NCBI RefSeq assembly: GCF_900184225.1
Contig: NZ_FXWZ01000002.1
Span: 581,759 to 645,758 of the forward strand
Reading direction: 5' to 3'
DNA: 64,000 nucleotides
DNA from: Brevibacterium ihuae
Lineage (GTDB): Bacteria > Actinomycetota > Actinomycetes > Actinomycetales > Brevibacteriaceae
Made by a program: the position numbers and the translations under genes. The number at the start of each line of letters is the position of its first letter. The first letter of the stretch is position 1. The notes beneath the pieces are model-generated. The model was not told the origin of the DNA. It was given only the letters and a program-made list of their open reading frames with translations, and ran no database searches. Of the stretch, positions 39,068 to 47,672 are shown piece by piece.

Positions 39068-39083
39068 ATTGACAGCCGTCGAT
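39068..39083. promoter_or_regulatory. ArsR-type operator, copy 1
   Basis: ATTGACAGCCGTCGAT is an imperfect 6-4-6 dyad just upstream of the MFS start. It is nearly identical to the second copy 35 bp away. Confidence 0.65.
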
Positions 39084-39102
39084 ACGACGTGCTCGAATTG
39101 AC

Positions 39103-39118
39103 ATCGACAGCCGTCGAT
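39103..39118. promoter_or_regulatory. ArsR-type operator, copy 2
   Basis: ATCGAC-AGCC-GTCGAT has exact inverted half sites and matches the ATCGAC-type sites bound by actinobacterial ArsR/SmtB repressors. It lies upstream of the flavoprotein gene. Confidence 0.7.
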
Positions 39119-39180
39119 ATCCGGGTCCGTCGCCGGTCCCGCGCACCGCCCGCCCGCACCGCAGTCCCGAGGAGATCCCC

Positions 39181-40656
39181 GTGTCCGCTGCTCCCTCGCT
39201 CACCCTGCCCGTCGCCGTCATCGGAGCCGGCCCGGTCGGTCTCGCCGCAGCGGCGCACCTGCTCGCCCGCGATCTCGAGCCGATCGTGTTCGAAGCGGGT
39301 CCGGAGCCGGCCTCCGCCGTGAGCGCCTGGGGGCACATCCGCCTCTTCTCCCCGTGGCGGTACGACATCGACCCCGCCGCCCGCGCGCTCCTCGAGCGGA
39401 CCGGCTGGACGGAACCCGACCTCGACCACCTCCCCACCGGAGCCGAGCTCGTCGCCGACTACCTCGCGCCGCTCGCCGCGACACCGGAGCTCCGCGCCCG
39501 GATCCGCACCGGCTCCCGGGTCGTCGCGGTCAGCCGCGACAGCCTCGACCGGACCCGCGGCCGTAACCGTGAGACCACACCCTTCCTCGTTCGGGTCGAG
39601 GACGAGCGCGGTGCTCTCACCGATCACCGCGTGCGTGCGGTGATCGACGCCTCGGGCACGTGGAGCACCCCGAATCCGCTCGGACAGGCCGGCCTGCCGG
39701 CCTTCGGCGAGGACGCGGCACGTACCGCCGGGTCCGTCACCTCGCCCCTGCCGGACGTCCTCGGCCGCGATCGGGAGGAGTTCGCCGACCGGCACGTCCT
39801 CGTCGTGGGAGCCGGGCACTCGGCTGCGAACACCCTGCTCGCGCTCGCCGAACTCCGCGCCGCGGCGCCGTGCACCCGGATCAGCTGGGCGATCCGATCC
39901 GCGAGTCCCGAATCGGTCTACGGCGGTGAGGACAGGGACGGCCTGCCTGCCCGCGGTGCCCTCGGCTCCCGTCTGCGCTCCCTCGTCGACGGCGGCGCGA
40001 TCGACCTGCACACCGAGTTCACCATCACCGCGCTCGATTCGAACGGGCCTCTGACCGTCCATGCCGACACCCCGGCCGGGTCGGTCGCGCTCGATGTCGA
40101 CCGGGTGGTGCCGACGACCGGATTCCGCCCCGATCTCAGCATGCTCCGCGAGATCCGCCTCGACCTCGATCCCGTCGTCGAGGCGCCGCGGGAGCTCGGA
40201 CCGCTCATCGACCCCGAGTTCCACAGCTGCGGGACGGTGCCCCCGCACGGGGCCGCGCTGCTCGCCCACCCGGACCCGGACTTCTACATCGTCGGGATGA
40301 AGTCCTACGGCCGGGCACCGACCTTCCTCATGGCCACCGGTTACGAGCAGGTGCGTTCGATCGCGGCCGCGCTGGCCGGCGACCGGGACGCGGCCGAGCG
40401 CGTCGAGCTCGTTCTGCCGGAGACCGGGGTGTGCTCGGCCGATCTCGGCACCGGCGTCGACGCGGATGGCGGAGGCGCCGGGTGCTGTGCGCCAGCGGGC
40501 TCCTCGGCGCCGGCGCCCGCTTCCGCGGACGACGGCGGGTGCTGTGCCCCGGCCGCGGACACGTGCTGCTCGCCGAGCGGCTCCCCACGTCCGGTGACCC
40601 TCGGGATCCACACCGGCACGGCGCACGGGCGCAGCGCGGAGCGAGCGGACGCGTGA
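39181..40656 (+). CDS. FAD-dependent oxidoreductase with Cys-rich C-terminus (ArsO-like)
   Basis: The 491-residue flavoprotein has an FAD-binding Rossmann motif VAVIGAGPVGLAAAAHLL at the N terminus and a second nucleotide motif HVLVVGAGHSAANTLLALAEL near residue 205. This is the layout of flavin-containing monooxygenases. The C-terminal 70 residues carry seven cysteines, mostly as CC pairs (GCCAPAG, GCCAPAADTCCSP), which look like a thiophilic metal(loid)-binding tail. ArsO-type proteins of arsenic operons match this plan. Substrate oxidation (for example of an organoarsenical) is inferred. GTG start at 39181 with GAGGAGATC upstream. The acetyltransferase follows 42 bp later. Confidence 0.72.
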   Translation: MSAAPSLTLPVAVIGAGPVGLAAAAHLLARDLEPIVFEAGPEPASAVSAWGHIRLFSPWRYDIDPAARALLERTGWTEPDLDHLPTGAELVADYLAPLAATPELRARIRTGSRVVAVSRDSLDRTRGRNRETTPFLVRVEDERGALTDHRVRAVIDASGTWSTPNPLGQAGLPAFGEDAARTAGSVTSPLPDVLGRDREEFADRHVLVVGAGHSAANTLLALAELRAAAPCTRISWAIRSASPESVYGGEDRDGLPARGALGSRLRSLVDGGAIDLHTEFTITALDSNGPLTVHADTPAGSVALDVDRVVPTTGFRPDLSMLREIRLDLDPVVEAPRELGPLIDPEFHSCGTVPPHGAALLAHPDPDFYIVGMKSYGRAPTFLMATGYEQVRSIAAALAGDRDAAERVELVLPETGVCSADLGTGVDADGGGAGCCAPAGSSAPAPASADDGGCCAPAADTCCSPSGSPRPVTLGIHTGTAHGRSAERADA

Positions 40657-40698
40657 GCGCGACCGGAACCCCCCGTTCCCGGCGTCCGGACCCGGCCC

Positions 40699-41196
40699 AT
40701 GGAGGCCGCGGACTGGCCGGCGGTCGAGGAGATCTACCGGGAGGGCATCGCCACCGGACAGGCGACGTTCGAATCGGCTCCCCCGGCGACCTGGGAGGAC
40801 TTCTCCGGCTCGCGGCCTGCCGCCTTCCGGCTCGTCGCAGTCGACGAGGGGTCCGCGGTGCTCGGATGGGTGGCCGCCACCCGGGTGTCCGCGGGGGACG
40901 TGTACCGGGGGGTGATCGAGCACTCGGTCTACGTCCACCCGCGCGCCGCGGGCCGGGGTGTGGCCGGTGTGCTGCTGCGTGAGCTCATCCGGGTGGCCGA
41001 GGACGAGGGGATCTGGACGATCCAGGGTTCGCTGTTCCCCGAGAACACCGCGAGCGTCCGACTCCACGAGAGCGCCGGGTTCCGGGTCGTCGGCCGCCGG
41101 GAGCGGATCGCCTTCATGACGTACGGACCGTTCGCCGGCCGGTGGCGCGACACCGTCATCGTCGAGCGCCGCAGCCCCGTCGCGGACCCCCGCTGA
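40699..41196 (+). CDS. GNAT acetyltransferase, phosphinothricin/arsinothricin type (ArsN1-like)
   Basis: The 165-residue acetyltransferase has the pattern DWPAVEEIYREGIATGQATFESAPPATWEDF at the start. HSVYVHPRAAGRGVAGVLLREL holds the acetyl-CoA loop, and ENTASVRLHESAGFRVVGRRERIAF lies near the end. This is the Pat/Bar/ArsN1 family, which acetylates the amino group of glutamate analogues such as phosphinothricin or arsinothricin. The family usually begins with RPM; here Arg-Pro lies just before the only available ATG. The position directly behind the ArsO-like gene supports an arsenical role. Confidence 0.8.
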   Translation: MEAADWPAVEEIYREGIATGQATFESAPPATWEDFSGSRPAAFRLVAVDEGSAVLGWVAATRVSAGDVYRGVIEHSVYVHPRAAGRGVAGVLLRELIRVAEDEGIWTIQGSLFPENTASVRLHESAGFRVVGRRERIAFMTYGPFAGRWRDTVIVERRSPVADPR

Positions 41197-41292
41197 ACCG
41201 ACCCGCGCCGCGGACCGCGAGTCCGGAGCACAGGGGCGCGGGGAGCGGGGACACGGCACCGGCGTGAAGCACGGGTGTGGTACTTCTGAGGG

Positions 41293-42039
41293 ATGGACAC
41301 CGACGTCACCCCGAGCACACCCGCCCCCGGATCCGCGACCGCAGAGCGCGCGATGACCTACGACGAGGTGGTGCTTGGCAGACGGACGATCCGCGGATTC
41401 ACCGACGAACCCGTCTCCCGGGCCGTCCTCGAGGAGATCATCGGGCTCGCGATCCGCTCGCCCTCCTCCCTCAACAGCCAGCCGTGGAACTTCACCGTCA
41501 TCACCGGCGAGCCCCTCGAGCGGATCCGGGCCGGCAACGTCGAGCGCAACCTCGCCGGCATCCCGGAGTCGCGCGAGTTCCGCGGCTCCGACCCGTATCA
41601 GGGCGAGCACCGCGAGCGGCAGATCGGCGTGGCCAAGCAGCTGTTCGCCGCGATGGGCATCGCCCGGGAGGACAAGCCCGCGCGCCAGGACTGGGTGCTC
41701 CGCGGCTTCCGTCAGTTCGACGCCCCGGCCTGCATCATCGTCACCTACGACCGCGTGCTCCACGGCGGGGACATCCCGGTGTTCGACTGCGGCGCCGTCG
41801 CCACCGCGCTCGTCAACGCCGCGTGGTCCCGCGGGCTCGGCTGCTGCGTGAACTCGCAGGGCATCATGCAGTCCCCGGTGGTGCGCGAGGAGGCCGGCAT
41901 CGCCGAGGACCAGGTCATCATGATCGCGATCGCCATCGGCCATCCGGACGAGTCGGTCCCGGCGAACAGCGTGGTCTCGCGGCGCAAGTCGGTCGCGGAG
42001 GCGACGACGTTCATCGGGTTCGACGGTCCGGCGGCCTGA
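41293..42039 (+). CDS. Nitroreductase family protein
   Basis: The 248-residue FMN enzyme has the FMN-binding start VVLGRRTIRGFTDEPV, then AIRSPSSLNSQPWNFTVI, a central helical insertion of about 50 residues, and the C-terminal IAIAIGHPDESVPANSVVSRRKSVAEATTFIGF. Such enzymes reduce nitroaromatics, quinones or enones with NAD(P)H. GFRQFDAPACIIVTYD and DCGAVATALVNAAWSRGLGCC fit the dimer interface. The reaction cannot be specified further. It is convergent with an MFS gene, with a gap of only 3 bp. Confidence 0.86.
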   Translation: MDTDVTPSTPAPGSATAERAMTYDEVVLGRRTIRGFTDEPVSRAVLEEIIGLAIRSPSSLNSQPWNFTVITGEPLERIRAGNVERNLAGIPESREFRGSDPYQGEHRERQIGVAKQLFAAMGIAREDKPARQDWVLRGFRQFDAPACIIVTYDRVLHGGDIPVFDCGAVATALVNAAWSRGLGCCVNSQGIMQSPVVREEAGIAEDQVIMIAIAIGHPDESVPANSVVSRRKSVAEATTFIGFDGPAA

Positions 42040-42042
42040 GGC

Positions 42043-43248
42043 TCAGGCCGCTCCTGTCCGGCGGGCGACAAGGAGGAGTGCGAGGACGGCGACGCAGACC
42101 GCGGCGAGCACGACGGCGGCGATGGCCACCGCCCCGCTGAGCGTGCCCGTAGTCGCGAGCACCCCGACGCCGATCGCGGCCAGCGCCTGGAGGATGTAGG
42201 CGACGAGGTAGAGCAGGGAGAGCACGGCGCCGCGGTGCTCGTCCGGAGCGATCCGGTTGATCACACCGAGGCCACCGGTGAACGCGAGCGAGTACGCGAT
42301 GCCGCCCACGATGCACCACGCGAAGAACAGCGGCAGGGATTCGAATGCGCTCGCCGCGGCCATGAGTCCCAGGCTGAGCACGGTCGTCAGCGCCCCCGCG
42401 GCGACGAGGGCGCCGGCACGGGCGCGGCCGAGGAACAGTCCCGTGAGCCCGATGCAGGCGGCCGAGGCGCCCAGCAGTCCGCCGACGACAGCGGTGTCGT
42501 CCGCGGTGGTGAACTGGTCGATCATCGTCGCCCCGAGCGAGAGGAAGATCGCGCCGACGCAGTACGCGAGCGCCACGGACAGGGTCGCGATGAGGAATCC
42601 GAGGCGGATCCCCGCGGGAACGTACGGTGCCTGCGGACTCCACCGGGCGCGCACGGCGGGCCGGTCGTCGGGGCTGAGGACGAGAGCGGTGATCGACACC
42701 AGAGCCAGGACGAAGAGGACGATGTAGCTCCACACGAGCGGGAGCGGGAAGTGCTCGGCGAGCACGCCGCTGAGGACCAGGGCGCAGGCGAGGCCGGTCG
42801 CGGTCGCGACGGTGGCGGTCGTGCTCGCGACGCGCGGGTTTCCGGTGGGGTTGTTCTCCGTGAGAGCTGCAGTGGCCGCGCCCACGGTGAGACCGGTGCC
42901 CGCCCCCTGGAGGACGCGCCCGGCGTAGAGGAAGAGGACGTTCGGGGCGAACGCGAAGACGAGAGCGGAGAGCGCGATGAGCGCGATGCCGGCGATCATC
43001 ACCCACCGCCTGCCGTAGACGTCGGACAGATTGCCGAGCAGCGGGAGCACGACCATGAGGGTGAGCTGGTAGGTGGCGAAGACCGAGGTCACGACGACCG
43101 GCGCGAGGTCCCACTGCTCCGCATAGATCGGATAGAGGACGCTCGGCGCCCCGGACGACCACAGTCCCAGGGCGAGGACGGAGGCGGCGGCCCAGAAGTA
43201 CCCTCGCCGTCCGAGTCGGGGCGCGGGGCGGCGCGATGAGCTGTGCAT
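42043..43248 (-). CDS. MFS transporter
   Basis: The 401-residue membrane protein has 12 predicted spans. GNLSDVYGRRWVMIAGIAL is the MFS motif A between helices 2 and 3, and GAGTGLTVGAATAALTENNP follows helix 4. The N terminus is short and basic, the C terminus hydrophobic. The drug/metabolite exporter group is likely; the substrate is unknown. No ligand-binding regulator is adjacent except the LysR gene 204 bp upstream on the same strand. Confidence 0.82.
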   Translation of the reverse strand: MHSSSRRPAPRLGRRGYFWAAASVLALGLWSSGAPSVLYPIYAEQWDLAPVVVTSVFATYQLTLMVVLPLLGNLSDVYGRRWVMIAGIALIALSALVFAFAPNVLFLYAGRVLQGAGTGLTVGAATAALTENNPTGNPRVASTTATVATATGLACALVLSGVLAEHFPLPLVWSYIVLFVLALVSITALVLSPDDRPAVRARWSPQAPYVPAGIRLGFLIATLSVALAYCVGAIFLSLGATMIDQFTTADDTAVVGGLLGASAACIGLTGLFLGRARAGALVAAGALTTVLSLGLMAAASAFESLPLFFAWCIVGGIAYSLAFTGGLGVINRIAPDEHRGAVLSLLYLVAYILQALAAIGVGVLATTGTLSGAVAIAAVVLAAVCVAVLALLLVARRTGAA

Positions 43249-43452
43249 CCGCCCTCTCCTCTCCGACCCGGTCTCGACCGCACCTCACAGCGGAGGACAC
43301 CGCGGCGCTGCGGCTGGGTCCGATCCTATCCGCGGAGCATCGTGTTCGTCGGGTCGCCCCCCGCGTCGGAGCGTTCCGGTGCGCGTCGGCCGCTGCGGTA
43401 CCCGTGTGCGCCTCCGCTGGGCGACTGCACCATGTCGATGACCCCGGGTTCC

Positions 43453-44331
43453 TCATTCTCCGTCCGCAGTTCGGATTCTGCTGACGAATGCCTGTGCCGC
43501 CGGTGAGGGATTGAATCCGCTCCAGGCGAGGTATTCGATGCGCGTCGGACCCCCGGTGACGGCGATGGTGCGCAGGTCGGGATCCTCGGGCACCACGGCG
43601 GGCGGGAGCAGGGTGATGACGAGGTCCTCGCGGACGAGGTCGAGGATGAGATCGGTGCTCATCGCCTCGAACGCGACCTCCCGTCGCAGGCCGGCGGACC
43701 GGAAGGCGAGGTCCGACTGGATCCGCCCGGGCGTGCCCTGTGAGAAGTCGACGAACGGTTCGTCGGCGAGGTCGGCGAGGCGCACGCGCCTGCGCCCGGC
43801 GAGACGGTGGCGGGCGGACACGACGGCGACATGGCGCTGCCGTCCGAGCACCCGGGACGCCACGCCCTGCGGCGGACCGGTGTCCGGGAGTCCGAGCACC
43901 GCGACGTCCAACCGCCCGTCGCCGATGGCGGAGACGAAGGTGTCGCTGCCGCCTCCGCGCAGGGCGATCCGCACCTCGGGGTGATCCCGGTGGAAGGCTC
44001 CGAGGGTCGCCGCGATGTCGATCGCGGTGACGGTGGGGATGACGCCGAGGGCCAGCGTGCCGCTGATCCGTCCGGTGGCGGCCGTGGAATCGGCCACCGC
44101 GCGCTCGGCGGCTTCGAGGCTCGCCCGCGCCTGCGGCAGGAACGCCCGACCGGACGGCGTGAGCTCGACCCGGCGGCTCGAGCGGGCGAACAGGGTGACG
44201 CCGAGTTCGTGCTCGAGCGCCTTGATCTGATGGCTGAGCGCGGACTGCACGACGAAGCACCTTTCGGCCGCCCGGGTGAAGCTGCGCTCCTCGGCGACGG
44301 CGACGACGTACCGCATCTGCTGGAGCTCCAT
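43453..44331 (-). CDS. LysR-family transcriptional regulator
   Basis: The 292-residue protein has an N-terminal winged helix (MRYVVAVAEERSFTRAAERCFVVQSALSHQIKALEHELGVTLFARSSRRVELTPSG) and a C-terminal substrate-binding-like domain (about residues 90-290). ATG 44329-44331 is chosen because family proteins begin at MELQQMRY; upstream ATGs at 44352 and 44361 are less likely. It is divergent from the EamA transporter, the standard arrangement for a LysR target. The inducer is unknown. Confidence 0.9.
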   Translation of the reverse strand: MELQQMRYVVAVAEERSFTRAAERCFVVQSALSHQIKALEHELGVTLFARSSRRVELTPSGRAFLPQARASLEAAERAVADSTAATGRISGTLALGVIPTVTAIDIAATLGAFHRDHPEVRIALRGGGSDTFVSAIGDGRLDVAVLGLPDTGPPQGVASRVLGRQRHVAVVSARHRLAGRRRVRLADLADEPFVDFSQGTPGRIQSDLAFRSAGLRREVAFEAMSTDLILDLVREDLVITLLPPAVVPEDPDLRTIAVTGGPTRIEYLAWSGFNPSPAAQAFVSRIRTADGE

Positions 44332-44409
44332 CCATCCATGATGACTGTGCATGGTCTGCATGACAACAATGCGTTGGACTCATCCGTCCTTGCCTCCGAC
44401 GATGGACAC

Positions 44410-45366
44410 ATGACCACGACGAGCTCGCCCCGCTCCCCCGTTTCAGCGACCGCACCGACCGCGCGTTCCCGCGCGGGGTGGACGGCGTTCGCCGCGCTCT
44501 CCCCGGCGGTGTGGGGCACGACGTACATCGTCACCACGCACCTGCTGCCCGAGGGTCACCCGCTGTTCGCCGCGCTCATGCGCTCCCTCCCCGCCGGCCT
44601 CCTCGCGATCCTGCTGGTCCGCCGGCTCCCGCACGGGAGCTGGTGGTGGAAGAGCCTCGTGCTCGGCACGCTCAACATGGGGGCCTTCTTCCCGCTGCTG
44701 TTCCTTTCCGCGCAGCTCCTGCCCGGCGGGGTCGCCGCGACGCTCGGCGCCACCCAGCCGCTCGTCGTGGCCTTCCTCGCCGTCGCGATCCTCCATGAGC
44801 GACTGTCCGCGTGGCGCGTGACCTGGGGAATCGTCGGCGTCGTCGGCATCGGTCTCGTCGTCCTCGGGCCCGCCGCCGCGCTCAGCCCGCTCGGGGTGCT
44901 CGCCGGGATGGCCGGCGCCGTGTCGATGGGCACCGGGGTCGTCCTCACGAAGCGCTGGGGTCGGCCGCCCGGAGGCTCGTCACTGGGCCTGGCCGGGTGG
45001 CAGCTCACCGCCGGCGGCCTGGTCCTCCTCGTCCCCGCTCTCGCCATCGACGGCGTGCCCGCCGATATCGACGGCCCGGCCGTCGTCGGGTACCTGTGGC
45101 TGGGGCTCATGGGCGCGCTGCTGACCTACACCCTGTGGTTCTCCGGCATCCGACGCCTGCCCGTCACCGCGACCGCGCTCCTCGGCCTGCTCTCCCCGCT
45201 CGTCGCCGCGGTCCTCGGCGCGGTGATCGCCGGCGAGGCTCTCACCCCGATCCAGCTGGTCGGGTTCGCCGTCGCGCTCACCGCGATGGTCGCCGGTCAG
45301 CTCCCCTCACCGATCCGTCCGACCCCGTCACCGCGGGTCCCGCAGAAGGAGATCACCCCATCATGA
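44410..45366 (+). CDS. EamA/DMT family transporter
   Basis: The 318-residue protein has ten hydrophobic spans in two EamA repeats. The start is SPAVWGTTYIVTTHLLPEGHPLFAALMRSLPAGLL, the first-repeat end GATQPLVVAFLAVAILHERLSAWR, and the second-repeat end TATALLGLLSPLVAAVLGAVIAGEALTPIQLVG. These resemble amino-acid or metabolite exporters of the RhaT/YdcZ group. ATG 44410 was chosen because the first span begins 25 residues later; a longer open frame runs antisense through lysR and is not coding. It overlaps the next gene by 4 bp. Confidence 0.87.
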   Translation: MTTTSSPRSPVSATAPTARSRAGWTAFAALSPAVWGTTYIVTTHLLPEGHPLFAALMRSLPAGLLAILLVRRLPHGSWWWKSLVLGTLNMGAFFPLLFLSAQLLPGGVAATLGATQPLVVAFLAVAILHERLSAWRVTWGIVGVVGIGLVVLGPAAALSPLGVLAGMAGAVSMGTGVVLTKRWGRPPGGSSLGLAGWQLTAGGLVLLVPALAIDGVPADIDGPAVVGYLWLGLMGALLTYTLWFSGIRRLPVTATALLGLLSPLVAAVLGAVIAGEALTPIQLVGFAVALTAMVAGQLPSPIRPTPSPRVPQKEITPS

Positions 45367-46004
45367 GAATCGCCGTGTTCGGCGCCACCGGGATGGCCGG
45401 CAGTGCCACCGTCGCCGAGGCCCTCAGCCGCGGCCATTCCGTCCTCGCCCTCTCCCGGCGCCCGGGTGCGGAACCGGATCGACCGGGGTGTCGATCCCGG
45501 GCCGTCGACATCGCCGACCGTCGGGCGGTCGATTCCGTGCTCGCCGAGGTCGACGCCGCGGTGCTCGCCGTCCGCCTGCCACCAGGTCAGGAGTCCGCCG
45601 TCGCGGGTCTCACCCGTGGGTTGCTCGATGCCGCCGCGCGTCGCGGCACGCGCGTCCTCGTCATCGGCGGATCCGCGCCGCTGCACTCCCCCGGCGACCC
45701 CGATCGCCTCCTCATCGACGACCCCGCATACGTGCCCGCAGCATGGCGCTCGGTCGCCGCGGCGAGCCTCGAGCAGTTCCGCGTGTGCCGCGAGCATGCG
45801 TTCGACGACTGGGTCTACCTCAGCCCGCTGACCGTGTTCGAACCCGGTGAGCGGTCCGGCAGGTACCGGCGCGGCACCACGACGCTCCTCACCGATGCGC
45901 ACGGGCGCTCCCGCATCACTGCTCCGGATTGCGCCATCGCCGTCGTCGATGAGCTCGAGCACCCCGGGGAGGACCGGCACTTCACTGTCGTCGGGCCCGA
46001 GTGA
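45363..46004 (+). CDS. NAD(P)-binding oxidoreductase (NmrA/SDR-like)
   Basis: The 213-residue protein has the extended SDR start MRIAVFGATGMAGSATVAEALSRGHSVLALSR, a GxxGxxG dinucleotide loop. Later segments are DAAVLAVRLPPG, RVLVIGGSAPLHSPG and WVYLSPLTVFEPGERSGRYRRG. It matches the atypical short SDR/NAD(P)H-binding group that sense or reduce quinones and flavins. It starts in an ATGA overlap with the EamA gene, so both are translated together under LysR control. Its 3' end overlaps the convergent AraC gene by 23 bp. Confidence 0.83.
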   Translation: MRIAVFGATGMAGSATVAEALSRGHSVLALSRRPGAEPDRPGCRSRAVDIADRRAVDSVLAEVDAAVLAVRLPPGQESAVAGLTRGLLDAAARRGTRVLVIGGSAPLHSPGDPDRLLIDDPAYVPAAWRSVAAASLEQFRVCREHAFDDWVYLSPLTVFEPGERSGRYRRGTTTLLTDAHGRSRITAPDCAIAVVDELEHPGEDRHFTVVGPE

Positions 46005-46836
46005 CCGAACCGTCGGTGGAGCCGTCCCAGTGCGGTTGCCCGCGCTCATGCCCGGGGTCACTGCGGTAGGACCGCGGGGTGAACCCGAGCACGCGGCGGA
46101 AGTCGGTGCTCAGGTGGGCATGATCGGAGTAGCCGAGTTCGGCGGCGACCCGTGCGATCGACAGCGCCGGTTCCTCACGGAGGCGCTGCGCGGCTTCCTG
46201 GAGCCGGTAGCGGCGGATGATGGTGAGCGGCGCCAAGCCGACGTACCGCTGCGCGATCCGCTGCACTCCTCGGGTCGAGATCCCGAGGCGCTCGGCGACC
46301 TCGTCGACCCGGACGAGTGTGCGGTCAGCGGCGATGAGGTCCTCCATGGCATTGGCGAGCCGTCCGCCCTCGTCCGGCGGTGCGAGGTTCTCACGCACCC
46401 ACGCCGTGAGGGCCTCGACGGCGCGTTCGCGGCCGGGAGCGTCGCCGCCGTCGCGCATCGCGTTCGCGACCGTCCGGTGCAGTGCGGGTGCAGGGAATGG
46501 CACCTCGGAGTCGGCGATGGCCCCGGGCGCGGGGTGCAGAGCCGCGATCCCGGCGGGCCGCAGCAGCGCACCGACCGCCCAACCGCTGCCGCTGAGCTCG
46601 CGATGGGATGCCCCGGTGGTGGGTCCGACGAGGGACTCCCCGCCGGGTTCGACAACGAGGTTCGAGGCGGGGAACGGCAGCACGTCCTGTCGTGACGTCT
46701 TTCCGGGCGGGAGGTTCCACACCGGGATCCAGATCCAGCGGATCCGGTCACTCAGGTCGTCGGGAGCCGGATGCCGGTGGAAGCGCGGGAGCGCTGAGGG
46801 GTAGAGGATCCCCCGCTCATCGGTGAGATCGCTCAT
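45982..46836 (-). CDS. AraC-family transcriptional regulator
   Basis: The 284-residue protein has an N-terminal cupin-like/DUF6597 sensor part (IRWIWIPVWNLPPGKTSRQDVLPFPASNLVVEPGG). At the C terminus (residues about 175-270) is the AraC double helix-turn-helix with RVDEVAERLGISTRGVQRIAQRYVGLAPLTIIRRYRLQEAAQRLREEP and IARVAAELGYSDHAHLSTDFRRVLGFTPRSYR. The start at 46834-46836 has GGAG upstream. It is divergent from the VOC protein gene, probably its target. Confidence 0.87.
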   Translation of the reverse strand: MSDLTDERGILYPSALPRFHRHPAPDDLSDRIRWIWIPVWNLPPGKTSRQDVLPFPASNLVVEPGGESLVGPTTGASHRELSGSGWAVGALLRPAGIAALHPAPGAIADSEVPFPAPALHRTVANAMRDGGDAPGRERAVEALTAWVRENLAPPDEGGRLANAMEDLIAADRTLVRVDEVAERLGISTRGVQRIAQRYVGLAPLTIIRRYRLQEAAQRLREEPALSIARVAAELGYSDHAHLSTDFRRVLGFTPRSYRSDPGHERGQPHWDGSTDGSVTRARRQ

Positions 46837-46907
46837 CGCATCATCGCTCCGGCATGGTGTCGTGAATCTCCAAGCGTCACCGTCGGGCTCGCTCGTACGC
46901 TCATTCC

Positions 46908-47423
46908 ATGAATACACATGACACGCTCCGTTTCGGAGTCACCGGAGACCACACCACCGACGGGATCCCCCACGGTTCGACGAGCCTGACGCCGTTCCTC
47001 GCCCTCGAGGGTGCAGGCGATGCCCTCGAATTCTATCGCTCGGTGTTCGGCGCGCGCGTCGTCGATTCCACCGAGATGAGCGGCGTCATCGTCCACGCCG
47101 AGCTCGATTTCGGCAGCGGCAGGATGCAGATCGGCGAGCCCAGCCCGGATTACGGCATGGTCCCGGCCCCGGGCGGCGACCAGGCCTGCTACTCGATGGG
47201 ACTGTACTGCTCCGACGTCGACGCGATCGTCGACCGAGCCACCCGGGCCGGAGCGACCGTGCGCGAGCCGGTGAGCACCTTCGTCTCCGGGGACCGCTTC
47301 GCCTCGATCCGCGATCCGTTCGGTGTTCGCTGGTCGATCATGTCCCGGGTGGAGGACCTCTCCGAGGAGGAGAGCAGCCGTCGCATCGCCGCCTGGGCTG
47401 CCGAACAGGAGTCCGCCGGGTGA
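46908..47423 (+). CDS. VOC (glyoxalase/PhnB-like) family protein
   Basis: The 171-residue protein has one VOC module pair. SLTPFLALEGAGDALEFYRSVFGARVVD is the PhnB-type beginning, followed by MQIGEPSPDYGMV and ATVREPVSTFVSGDRFASIRDPFGVRWSIMSRVED. Metal or substrate ligands of true glyoxalase are not evident, as is usual in PhnB-like proteins; some bind antibiotics. The first 25 residues are extra. It is divergent from the AraC regulator, which suggests joint control. Confidence 0.82.
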   Translation: MNTHDTLRFGVTGDHTTDGIPHGSTSLTPFLALEGAGDALEFYRSVFGARVVDSTEMSGVIVHAELDFGSGRMQIGEPSPDYGMVPAPGGDQACYSMGLYCSDVDAIVDRATRAGATVREPVSTFVSGDRFASIRDPFGVRWSIMSRVEDLSEEESSRRIAAWAAEQESAG

Positions 47424-47439
47424 TCGGTCATGCGCTGAA

Positions 47440-47481
47440 GGAGCCGACTCCGTTCTGAGGTGGATGCGGATGGTCGGCTCC
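47440..47481 (+). terminator. Inverted repeat after the VOC gene
   Basis: GGAGCCGAC (47440-47448) pairs exactly with GTCGGCTCC (47473-47481) across a 24-nt loop, 17 bp after the stop codon. Confidence 0.45.
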
Positions 47482-47569
47482 CGATCATCGCTTCTCCGAC
47501 CGACCTCGCATAGTCACCCGTCATCCGCCGACCGAAGCCGATTTCCTCCCAGGGATCTCACATCGTCCG

Positions 47570-47589
47570 GTGTCAACATATGTTGACAC
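47570..47589. promoter_or_regulatory. 20-bp perfect palindrome upstream of the ABC exporter
   Basis: GTGTCAACATATGTTGACAC reads identically on both strands and contains TTGACA on each, so it probably overlaps a -35 element. It lies 83 bp before the exporter ATG. The size and symmetry fit a dimeric repressor of the TetR, PadR or MarR type, but no such gene is adjacent. Confidence 0.75.
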
Positions 47590-47672
47590 ACGCCGCAGCC
47601 ACCCGTTCCCCACGGCATCCACGTCCGGGACGAGCGGCACCGGACGAGATCGATGGAGAAGGTGGAACCACC

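Noticed and set aside
43807..44409. N-terminal extension of the EamA gene through the lysR locus
   Set aside because: The extension is antisense to a well-supported LysR gene and has no membrane or domain pattern.
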